Shown here: positions 26,501 to 33,118 of the stretch, piece by piece
How the letters are laid out: the number at the start of each line of letters is the position of its first letter
Numbering within the stretch: position 1 is the stretch's first letter
The notes under the pieces: model-generated
Seen by the model: the letters and a program-made list of their open reading frames with translations, nothing else
Database searches by the model: none
Told to the model about the DNA's origin: nothing
Program-made: the position numbers and the translations under genes
DNA from: Chitinophagales bacterium
GTDB taxonomy: Bacteria > Bacteroidota > Bacteroidia > Chitinophagales > LD1
Length of the DNA stretch: 64,000 bases
Assembly: GCA_026129525.1 (NCBI GenBank)
Contig: JAHCHW010000007.1
Location: forward strand, 62,001 to 126,000
Direction: 5' to 3'

Positions 26501-27058
26501 CTACTTTGACATGCTACGTGTTGCATCTGCTTTTTGTGCAGCCTCAAACTCTTGCATTATTTGTTCGGGTGTTTTTCCGAGGTTCTTTAATGTGAATTCA
26601 ACATCTTTTGCAATTGGATGTTGCGGAAACTCTTTTAAAAACAATTCGTACTTAAGGCGCGCATTGTGAATGTTCCCCACTTCGTTTTCGTAAATAAAGC
26701 CCTGTAAAAACAAAGCATAAGGGCGTTTCTCAAAATCGGGATAGTTGTCGAAAATTTTCTCGTAAATGCCAATGCTTTTCAGCGGCTTTTGCATGTAGCG
26801 GTAAAAATCGGCTGCTTTAAAAAGAAAGTTGGCAGCGATAGTATCGCCCGGGTATTTTTCAGCAAATGTTTCATACGCTTGTAAAAGTTTGCTCACTGCC
26901 AGCGAATCAACTTTGCCTTTTTTAGCTTCTTCCATTAAAGCGGTTTCCTGTTGCTTTATTTTATCGGCTTCCCATTTCTTTTTAGCACTGCAGGAGCCAA
27001 GAAGAAAAGCAATTACTGCGAACACTATAACTATTCGGTTTATCTGTATAAAACTCAT
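26501..27058 (-). CDS. TPR-containing lipoprotein
   Basis: A 185-residue protein with a lipoprotein signal ending 'LLGSCSAKKKW', the Cys being the predicted acylation site. The mature part is helical with TPR-like pairs ('AYETFAEKYPGDTIAANFLF', 'SIGIYEKIFDNYPDFEKRPY', 'ARLKYELFLKEFPQHPIAKD'), similar to YfgM/BamD-type periplasmic TPR lipoproteins. A specific role in outer-membrane assembly is possible but not shown. It ends 58 nt before the giant adhesin start and begins 46 nt after the porin stop, all on the minus strand. Confidence 0.85.
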   Translation of the reverse strand: MSFIQINRIVIVFAVIAFLLGSCSAKKKWEADKIKQQETALMEEAKKGKVDSLAVSKLLQAYETFAEKYPGDTIAANFLFKAADFYRYMQKPLKSIGIYEKIFDNYPDFEKRPYALFLQGFIYENEVGNIHNARLKYELFLKEFPQHPIAKDVEFTLKNLGKTPEQIMQEFEAAQKADATRSMSK

Positions 27059-27104
27059 TTGCTCATTTTCGGGCGAAGATAATTTTTCCGATTACGGAAA
27101 GCTG

Positions 27105-29060
27105 CTACTCAAAAAACCTCCACCGCAGTCCCACTTTAAACGATAAATCGGGAGCGGGGTATTGATACAATGAATAGTATCCCTTTAAACCGATGCCCGA
27201 AAGAATATTATCTACCTTCAGAAAAACGCGGACGGTTTTGATTTTTAAATTCAGGAAGAAATCGAACTGCGGAACAAATTTCATATTGCTGAACGAAGGA
27301 TAGAAAGCGCCCGTAAGCGGCTCGTAGAATGGCGGATTGTTTTGGTAGCGCATTCGAAGGTCGAAACCTGTAGCCAGCCACAGCACCTTTTTAAACACCC
27401 GAACCTCGTAAAACAAACTATGCTTGGTAAACAGCAGCGCATAATAGTCGGTAATGGCGCTGTTGGCTAAAGGAGCGGTTACCCAAATGTCGTTATCAAA
27501 ATGAAAACCTTTAATGCCGTTGCGGTTGCCCACATGCGCCACTACAAAATTTCCTTTCCGTAAATTAAAATACGGATTTGCCAAGCCCGGATACACCGGC
27601 AGGTTTTGCACGTTGTAGTAATTCGCCTCGGCAACAATGCCCCATTTTATGTTCTGATACTTTGCTCCAAACGTGAGCGTGTTGGTTTTCGGAAGGTTAA
27701 AATTCCACACTGCCGGATGCGAAGTGTAGCGTTCGTAAATGTAGGGAGCCTCGTTGCGTTGCAAAGTAAAGTTAGCCGTAAACATGCCCCACTTACCAAA
27801 ATCGTAACCGGCTGTTGCATCGGCTAAAAAGTCGTGTTGGTTCCAACCATAAGGATAATACTTCACAGTGCCTTTGTAAAGTATGCGCGAGCGCGAAGCG
27901 GTGTTGTTACGCACCGTTCCGCCTACATACAAGTTGCCGAAATTGTTTTTCAAAAGATTTTGCTCCAGCATATAGTAATCAAAACCTGCTTCTGCCTGTA
28001 TCACTAAATTTTTGTCTTCGTAGGAAGTATCGGAGGTCAGCTTTCGCCACTTGTACTCCAACTGCAAGGCGTTGCCGAGTTTCAGATAATCCAAATCGTT
28101 GAACACCGAATCCTGGTTGTAGAAAGAGTTGTAGTAGTTCTCTTTAGGAGCATAATCGCGGAATTTGTGGCGGCTCTTCTCTACATTAAACACATGCGAA
28201 ATGGTAAACAGCGGCATCAGCACATTTTTACTCGTAGAATCGTCCACGTATTCCTTGTATTTTTTTCCGGCTATGTACGAACTGGTGAGATAGAAATCGG
28301 TTTGCCGGTAATTGTTTTCCGCTTCGCGCAGTTGAACGGGTGCCAGGTCTTTCTGAAAATACGCTGAATCGAACACGCTTACCGTTACCCCTCCGTTCTC
28401 CTGCACTTTATTGGAATTGAACAGCAGGTCGGCCTGCACTTTCCAGTGTTTGTTTTTTGAATTGAAAATGCCATACAGGTTAAAACCATTGAAATTTACC
28501 CGCTGATTGGTGTACGCACCTTTCGAAAAAATGCGGGTAAACTCTACCCCATAGCTGATAATTTCTTTATGCCGGTTGGCAAACTTTCCCTGAAAATATT
28601 GCTCGTTCCGCAAGCCAATCATCATTGCCAATTCGGTGTAAGGGCGAATAACCTGATAGTATTTCACCGAATCTTTTTTGTAGCGATACAAATCGAACTG
28701 ATTGTACCCCGCATTAAAGCCGATGGTTTTACTTGCCCTGAACAACAGTGGAAAAGCAGCGCTGCCGAAGTTGCCGGCATTGCTGTACTCAATGCCATCG
28801 TTTTGCGTGGGGTTGTATTGTTCCAGATTAAAAATAGTAGTGTCAATTACATGATGTGTTTCCGGCTCGCTGCCTACATACCATGTGTCGTTAAGCGTAG
28901 TGGGCGGTTTGGGTTTAGTAGAATCTTTAGGAAGCGGAGAAGCGGCTATTGAAGATGGAAGATGGAAAATGAAAAGAATGAAGAGAAGCAGACAACTGAT
29001 AACTTGCTGCCGATTACAAATGTTTCTTTTAACCTTCAACTGTAAACTGTAAACTGCCAA
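27105..29060 (-). CDS. Putative porin (Bacteroidota outer-membrane barrel)
   Basis: A 651-residue barrel protein of the Bacteroidota 'putative porin' family. After the signal region, 'SKTIGFNAGYNQFDLYR', 'FTRIFSKGAYTNQRVNFNG', 'GIFNSKNKHWKVQADLLFNS' and many aromatic-rich amphipathic strands are seen, ending in the terminal strand 'YPAPDLSFKVGLRWRFFE' with a C-terminal aromatic. The only start compatible with export is the TTG at 29060, since no in-frame ATG occurs before about residue 145. The first 45 codons are largely built from repeat DNA (see 28951-29064). It begins 6 nt after the nucleoside phosphorylase stop. Confidence 0.85.
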   Translation of the reverse strand: MAVYSLQLKVKRNICNRQQVISCLLLFILFIFHLPSSIAASPLPKDSTKPKPPTTLNDTWYVGSEPETHHVIDTTIFNLEQYNPTQNDGIEYSNAGNFGSAAFPLLFRASKTIGFNAGYNQFDLYRYKKDSVKYYQVIRPYTELAMMIGLRNEQYFQGKFANRHKEIISYGVEFTRIFSKGAYTNQRVNFNGFNLYGIFNSKNKHWKVQADLLFNSNKVQENGGVTVSVFDSAYFQKDLAPVQLREAENNYRQTDFYLTSSYIAGKKYKEYVDDSTSKNVLMPLFTISHVFNVEKSRHKFRDYAPKENYYNSFYNQDSVFNDLDYLKLGNALQLEYKWRKLTSDTSYEDKNLVIQAEAGFDYYMLEQNLLKNNFGNLYVGGTVRNNTASRSRILYKGTVKYYPYGWNQHDFLADATAGYDFGKWGMFTANFTLQRNEAPYIYERYTSHPAVWNFNLPKTNTLTFGAKYQNIKWGIVAEANYYNVQNLPVYPGLANPYFNLRKGNFVVAHVGNRNGIKGFHFDNDIWVTAPLANSAITDYYALLFTKHSLFYEVRVFKKVLWLATGFDLRMRYQNNPPFYEPLTGAFYPSFSNMKFVPQFDFFLNLKIKTVRVFLKVDNILSGIGLKGYYSLYQYPAPDLSFKVGLRWRFFE

Positions 29061-29064
29061 CTGC
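28951..29064 (-). repeat. Repeat-derived 5' end and signal peptide of the porin gene
   Basis: The span contains GAAGATGGAAGATGG-type units (28951-28967) and two AACTGTAAACTGT-type plus CAACTG units (29037-29062). On the minus strand these encode the TTG start, 'AVYSLQL' and 'FHLPSSIAA'. Similar GAAGATGGAAGAT sequence lies between genes at 38768-38781. Confidence 0.65.
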
Positions 29065-29066
29065 TT

Positions 29067-29891
29067 TTATATTTCTTTCAGTAACTCCACTATTATCTTC
29101 CGCATTTTTGGCTCTGCCTCGGCTGCCTTTTGCAACACAAACTCGTGCGTTACCTTATCGGCTTTTTCGGGCGGATAACCCATGTCGCTTATCACCGAAA
29201 TGGCAAACACCTTCATGTTCATGTGGCGCGCTACAATTACTTCGGGTACGGTGCTCATGCCCACCGCATCGGCTCCCAAAATGTGAAAAGCTTTATACTC
29301 GGCAGGCGTTTCAAATGTTGGCCCCGGCACACCCATATATACACCTTCGTAGCAGGTAATTTCGTTATCTACCGCAATCTTCAACGCTTTGTGAATTAAG
29401 TCGGGGTCGTAAGCATGGTTCATGTTCGGAAAGCGGGGCCCTAACTCATCGTTATTTTTACCGCGCAGCGGATGTTCGTAATGCAAATAAATGTGGTCGT
29501 TAATCACCATCAGATCGCCCACTTCAAAATCGGCATTCATACCGCCCGAAGCATTTGAAATAAGCAGGGTTTCTACACCCAAAAATTTCATTACCCGCAC
29601 CGGAAAAGTAACCTGCTGCATATCGTAACCCTCGTAGTAATGAAAGCGCCCGCTCATGGCTACTACATTTTTTCCGCCCAGTTCTCCGAATATCAAACTG
29701 CCTTTGTGCCCCACCACCGTAGCCACCGGAAAATTCGGAATGTCGGCATAAGGTATCTGCACGTGTATGTCTATCTCCTTCGTTAAATTTCCCAACCCCG
29801 AGCCGAGTATAATGCCGTGTTTGTAATGGCGCTCTATTTTCTTTTTCAGAAAATCGGTGGTTTGTTGAATGCTTTTTATGAGGTTTTCCAT
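29067..29891 (-). CDS. punA: Purine-nucleoside phosphorylase
   Basis: A 274-residue trimeric-type (low molecular mass) purine nucleoside phosphorylase. It splits inosine, guanosine and their deoxy forms with phosphate to the base and (deoxy)ribose-1-phosphate. Visible are the phosphate-binding 'ILGSGLGNL', 'VVGHKGSLIFGEL', 'SGRFHYYEGYDMQQVTFP', 'LISNASGGMNADFEVGDLM' and the base-site region 'ADAVGMSTVPEVIVARHMNM' with 'ISVISDMGYP'. It lies 6 nt after lpxK and 6 nt before the porin gene on one strand, so these form a tight transcription unit. Confidence 0.95.
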   Translation of the reverse strand: MENLIKSIQQTTDFLKKKIERHYKHGIILGSGLGNLTKEIDIHVQIPYADIPNFPVATVVGHKGSLIFGELGGKNVVAMSGRFHYYEGYDMQQVTFPVRVMKFLGVETLLISNASGGMNADFEVGDLMVINDHIYLHYEHPLRGKNNDELGPRFPNMNHAYDPDLIHKALKIAVDNEITCYEGVYMGVPGPTFETPAEYKAFHILGADAVGMSTVPEVIVARHMNMKVFAISVISDMGYPPEKADKVTHEFVLQKAAEAEPKMRKIIVELLKEI

Positions 29892-29897
29892 TTGTAA

Positions 29898-31064
29898 CTA
29901 TCGGGCGCTTTTGGCTTTGGTAAATTCAATGTAGGCGGTAATGTTGTTGTTGAATTGCTGCCCGTCATCGTTCAAAAACTTCACTGCAACAGGCTGGACA
30001 AATATTCTGATTTTATTCTGCAAAAACCAATGGCGGAAAGGCTCTAAGCGGGCGGCATCTTTTTCGGTTATCACTATTACTTTGTTGCGCTCGCCTAAGT
30101 TTTTGTAAGTCTGCCGTATGCTGTCCAAATCAATACTATCGAAACGGTGGTGGTCGCGAAACTCGCGCACATACACATTTTGTGTTTTTGTTTTTAAGTG
30201 CTTTTTCAAATCGGTATAGTTGGCAATACCGCAAACGAGCAGCACATCGGTATCGTTATTCAACTCTAATTTTTCCGCGAAATCATAAAACGAATAAAGT
30301 GCCCCGTATTGTAAGGCGCTGAAATAAACGCGCTGATACTTATACGGTTTTATCTCTGCCACTATTTTTTCGCGCTCGGCTGTGCTTAATGTGCCGGGGC
30401 ATTTAGTTACCACTATTATATCGGCACGGTGGTAATTCCACTTGCCTTCGCGCAGCCAGCCGAGGGGCATTAGCGCATCGCGGGTAAACAGGTTGTTGTA
30501 TTCGGTAAGCAAAATGGAAAGCCCCGCGCGCACACTCCGGTGCTGAAAAGCATCGTCCAGCAATACAACATCGGTTTCGGGATGTGCCTGTAATATTTTC
30601 GGAATAGATAGCACACGATCTTCGCCCACCGCCACAATGGTTTCGGGAAACTTGGCTTTAAACTGCCTCGGCTCATCGCCAATTTCATCGGCACTGCTTT
30701 GGGGGGCAGCAATTCTAAAACCATGTGTTTTTCGTCCGTAACCGCGGCTGAGCGTTGCCACGCGGTTTACATACTGCAACAACAAAATTAAATACTCAAC
30801 ATGCGGGGTTTTGCCGGTGCCGCCAGCGGTAAGGTTGCCCACCGAAATAACCGGAAAGTCAAACTTTACGGAGCGAAAAAATTGCCGGTCGTAAAACAGG
30901 TTTCGCAGTTCGGTAGCGGCACCGTAAAGCAGTGCGAGCGGATAAAGAAATATGTTGGAGATGAAACGGATAACCGGAAATTTTTCCAAAGGTATTTGTT
31001 TGCGGCAATGATGAAAGGCTGCTTTGAGTAGTATAATGAGTTCTTTAAGTTGTTTGCATAACAT
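29898..31064 (-). CDS. lpxK: Tetraacyldisaccharide 4'-kinase
   Basis: Lipid A biosynthesis kinase at the inner membrane that phosphorylates the 4' position of the disaccharide-1-phosphate precursor. The membrane anchor is 'FISNIFLYPLALLYGAATEL'; the P-loop is 'VGNLTAGGTGKTPHVEYLI'. Further landmarks are 'TLSRGYGRKTHGF', 'IGDEPRQFKAKFP', 'VLLDDAFQHRSV' and 'LPLGWLREG'-like 'LMPLGWLREGKW'. The open frame from 31064 is 388 residues, about 30 longer than many LpxK proteins; a shorter start is possible, but no better in-frame ATG is visible. Confidence 0.95.
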   Translation of the reverse strand: MLCKQLKELIILLKAAFHHCRKQIPLEKFPVIRFISNIFLYPLALLYGAATELRNLFYDRQFFRSVKFDFPVISVGNLTAGGTGKTPHVEYLILLLQYVNRVATLSRGYGRKTHGFRIAAPQSSADEIGDEPRQFKAKFPETIVAVGEDRVLSIPKILQAHPETDVVLLDDAFQHRSVRAGLSILLTEYNNLFTRDALMPLGWLREGKWNYHRADIIVVTKCPGTLSTAEREKIVAEIKPYKYQRVYFSALQYGALYSFYDFAEKLELNNDTDVLLVCGIANYTDLKKHLKTKTQNVYVREFRDHHRFDSIDLDSIRQTYKNLGERNKVIVITEKDAARLEPFRHWFLQNKIRIFVQPVAVKFLNDDGQQFNNNITAYIEFTKAKSAR

Positions 31065-31103
31065 ATCAGATGGCTAACAATGCGAACCGGGGCAGTGCGG
31101 AGG

Positions 31104-31190
31104 GGGAAGCAATCTCCTATATGTTTGGGGGGGATTGCTTTGGAGAAGGAGATTGCTTCCCGCTTCGTTTCTCGCGGTCGTAATGACGGT
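31104..31190. repeat. Left copy of palindromic repeat flanking GIY-YIG gene
   Basis: The copy holds AAGCAATCTCCT, then a GGGGATTGCTT half that can form a hairpin with it. Next comes a terminal module (GAGATTGCTTCCCGCTTCG then TTTCTCGCGGTCGTAATGACGG) that matches 31917-31955 closely. It lacks the 5' GCGTCATTGCGA end. It sits just downstream of the GIY-YIG gene. Confidence 0.75.
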
Positions 31191-31207
31191 AGCGCTAAAG
31201 GGAAATG

Positions 31208-31498
31208 CTAAACGGAAGATGACAAATCAATCCAATTTGGATTTAAACTATTGACAAGCTCAATTTTCTTTTGGCGGCTGCCGCCTTTAATTCGCTTTTC
31301 TTCAGCAATAGCTTCTTCAATGGTGGAGAAAGTTTGGTAGTACACCAGTTTATCGCAGTTGTATTTGGCAGTAAAACTTTTAGGGAATACTTTCTCTTTA
31401 TGTTGTTGTATGCGTGCAGGTAAATTGGCGGTTACTCCAACATACAAAACTGTATGATGACGATTGGTGAGCATGTAAACGGTTCCTCCTCGTATCAT
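31208..31498 (-). CDS. Single-domain GIY-YIG nuclease (UPF0213-like)
   Basis: A 96-residue protein consisting of one GIY-YIG fold. The signature is 'GTVYMLTNRHHTVLYVGVT', with the catalytic Arg in 'NLPARIQQHK' and the metal-binding Glu in 'TIEEAIAEEKRIKG'. 'YNCDKLVYYQTF' is the usual third strand of small UPF0213-type proteins. No DNA-binding appendage is present. Function in bacteria is poorly known. The gene sits between copies of one palindromic repeat family (31104-31190 on one side, 31525-31688 and 31761-31955 on the other), which suggests it is linked to the spread of those repeats. Confidence 0.92.
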   Translation of the reverse strand: MIRGGTVYMLTNRHHTVLYVGVTANLPARIQQHKEKVFPKSFTAKYNCDKLVYYQTFSTIEEAIAEEKRIKGGSRQKKIELVNSLNPNWIDLSSSV

Positions 31499-31524
31499 TT
31501 TACCAAGTTACAATAAACGGACAT

Positions 31525-31688
31525 AACAAAGGAGCGCGTCATTGCGAGGAGTTTCGAAAGCGATAGCAGGTTGGAAGGACGAAGCAATCTCCTTTAGTGC
31601 TTGGGGATTGCTTCAGCAGATTGTTCTAATTGATTTTTTGTTTGAAATCTTTGTCGCAATGACGGGGTGTGAGTGGGAAGATTGCTTC
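31525..31688. repeat. First right copy of 164-bp palindromic repeat
   Basis: Direct repeat of 31761-31924, identical except for two mismatches over 164 bp at an offset of 236 bp. It holds GCGTCATTGCGA near one end and TCGCAATGAC near the other, with a nested AAGCAATC/GATTGCTT pair inside. The sequence after 31688 diverges from copy two. Confidence 0.9.
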
Positions 31689-31760
31689 GCTGCACTGCGT
31701 TCTGCTCGCAAAGACGGGGTGTGTGGTGGGATTACTTTGCCAAACTGTGGTACCCCATTC

Positions 31761-31955
31761 AACAAAGGAGCGCGTCATTGCGAGGAGTTCCGAAAGCGAT
31801 AGCAGGTTGGAAGGACGAAGCAATCTCCTTTAGTGCTTGGGGATTGCTTCAGCAGATTGCTCTAATTGATTTTTTGTTTGAAATCTTTGTCGCAATGACG
31901 GGGTGTGAGTGGGAAGATTGCTTCCCGCTTCGTTTCTCGCAATCGCAATGACGCG
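31761..31955. repeat. Second right copy with perfect 12-bp inverted ends (MITE-like)
   Basis: Bounded by GCGTCATTGCGA (31772-31783) and its exact inverted complement TCGCAATGACGC (31943-31954), giving a 183-bp unit with terminal inverted repeats. It shares its first 164 bp with 31525-31688 and its end module with 31104-31190. Together these repeats fill the 31499-32030 gap; no protein gene is supported there, and the short open frames inside are repeat artefacts. Confidence 0.9.
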
Positions 31956-32030
31956 GTGGGAGGCATTTCTTAAAACACATTTAACCTGCCTGTGCATACA
32001 GAAAATAAAATTCCCTCTATATTGCCTTTA

Positions 32031-32864
32031 ATGAAGCACGCTTTACTTTTTATTACCGGCATTGTTTGTTGCTTACACACTTTTGCTTCGGGCGATAATT
32101 TTATGGCAGGTGCCCGCTCCAACGCGCTGGGCAATGCATCGGTTACCTTAGCCGATGTTTTTTCCACTTCCACCAACCAGGCGGGGTTGGGCTTTGTAGA
32201 AAACTACACCGTGGGCATTTACACCGACCGCAAGTTTCTGAATGCTTCCATCAACAATTTTAACCTTGCTTTAGCCTTGCCCGTTACCAAAGTGGGCACC
32301 TTTGGCGTATGCGCCAATTTTTACGGCTACAAGTATTACAACGAAACCAAAATAGGTTTGGCGTATGCGCGCAACTTTAACCGCAAAGTTTCCTTAGGCA
32401 TACAGTTCGACTACCTGCGCGTGGCGGGTTTCGAATTGGGCAGCCGCAATTTTTTTACGGTAGAGGCGGGGGTGCAGTATAAACCATGGAAGGTGCTTAC
32501 CATTGGGGCGCACGTGTATAACCCTATCCCGTACAAAGTGGTGAAAGGCTTTGGCGAGCGCCTGCCCACCATCCTCAAATTCGGGTTGGGTTACGAGCCT
32601 TCGCCCAAAGTGCTGCTGGCTGCTGAATACGAGCAGGATATACACTACAAACCGCGCTTTAAGGGCGGGGTGGAGTATCGGCCCATAAAATACTTTACGG
32701 TGCGCGGTGGGGTGCAAACCACGCCTTTCAGTCCTTCGCTGGGCGTTGGGGTAAATGTGGTTGGCTTAAATATGGATGTAAGCGCCAGCTACCACCCCGT
32801 GCTGGGCTTTACCCCGCAGTTGTCGTTTATCTATTCTTTTAAAAAGAAGAAAGAGAAGAAGTGA
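32031..32864 (+). CDS. PorV/PorQ-like outer-membrane beta-barrel protein
   Basis: A 277-residue exported barrel. The ATG at 32031 gives the signal peptide 'MKHALLFITGIVCCLHTFAS'. It opens with 'MAGARSNALGNASVTLADVF' followed by 'NQAGLGFVENYTVGIYTDR', the typical start of PorV/PorQ and related UPF0164-type barrels. Strands end at 'GFTPQLSFIYSFKKKKEKK'. Relatives include T9SS shuttle and attachment factors, but equivalents of unknown role are common, so a T9SS role is only possible. The stop TGA overlaps a GTG at 32861 (GTGA) that opens the next reading frame. Confidence 0.85.
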   Translation: MKHALLFITGIVCCLHTFASGDNFMAGARSNALGNASVTLADVFSTSTNQAGLGFVENYTVGIYTDRKFLNASINNFNLALALPVTKVGTFGVCANFYGYKYYNETKIGLAYARNFNRKVSLGIQFDYLRVAGFELGSRNFFTVEAGVQYKPWKVLTIGAHVYNPIPYKVVKGFGERLPTILKFGLGYEPSPKVLLAAEYEQDIHYKPRFKGGVEYRPIKYFTVRGGVQTTPFSPSLGVGVNVVGLNMDVSASYHPVLGFTPQLSFIYSFKKKKEKK

Positions 32865-32916
32865 GGGTGGGTAGCTTTATACAGCATCCGGATAACTCCG
32901 GGAAGGTTAAGGAGGA

Positions 32917-33118
32917 AGGCTCTCGGATGTCTCCGGAAGGCTCCCGGATGTCTCCGGAAGGCTCTCGGATGTCTCCGGAAGGCTCTCGGATGTCTCCGGA
33001 AGGCTTTCGGATGTCTCCGGAACGCTTTCGGATGTCTCCGGAACGCTCTCGGATGTCTCCGGAACGCTTTCGGATGTCTCCGGAACGCTCTCGGATGTCT
33101 CCGGAACGCTTTCGGATG
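32917..33118 (+). repeat. 21-bp tandem repeat, nine full copies, each with an in-frame ATG
   Basis: The unit GGATGTCTCCGGAAGGCTCTC recurs at exact 21-bp intervals (32925, 32946, 32967, 32988, 33009, 33030, 33051, 33072, 33093), with a degenerate tenth at 33114. Later copies carry AACGC in place of AAGGC. Each unit encodes a 7-residue 'RMSPEGS'-type block in the frame of the downstream gene. TCCGGA is itself palindromic. Confidence 0.97.

Noticed and set aside
31542-31951. Plus- and minus-strand open frames between the GIY-YIG gene and the PorV-like gene
   Set aside because: They translate the duplicated palindromic repeat, with the same peptide appearing twice; there is no independent coding signal.
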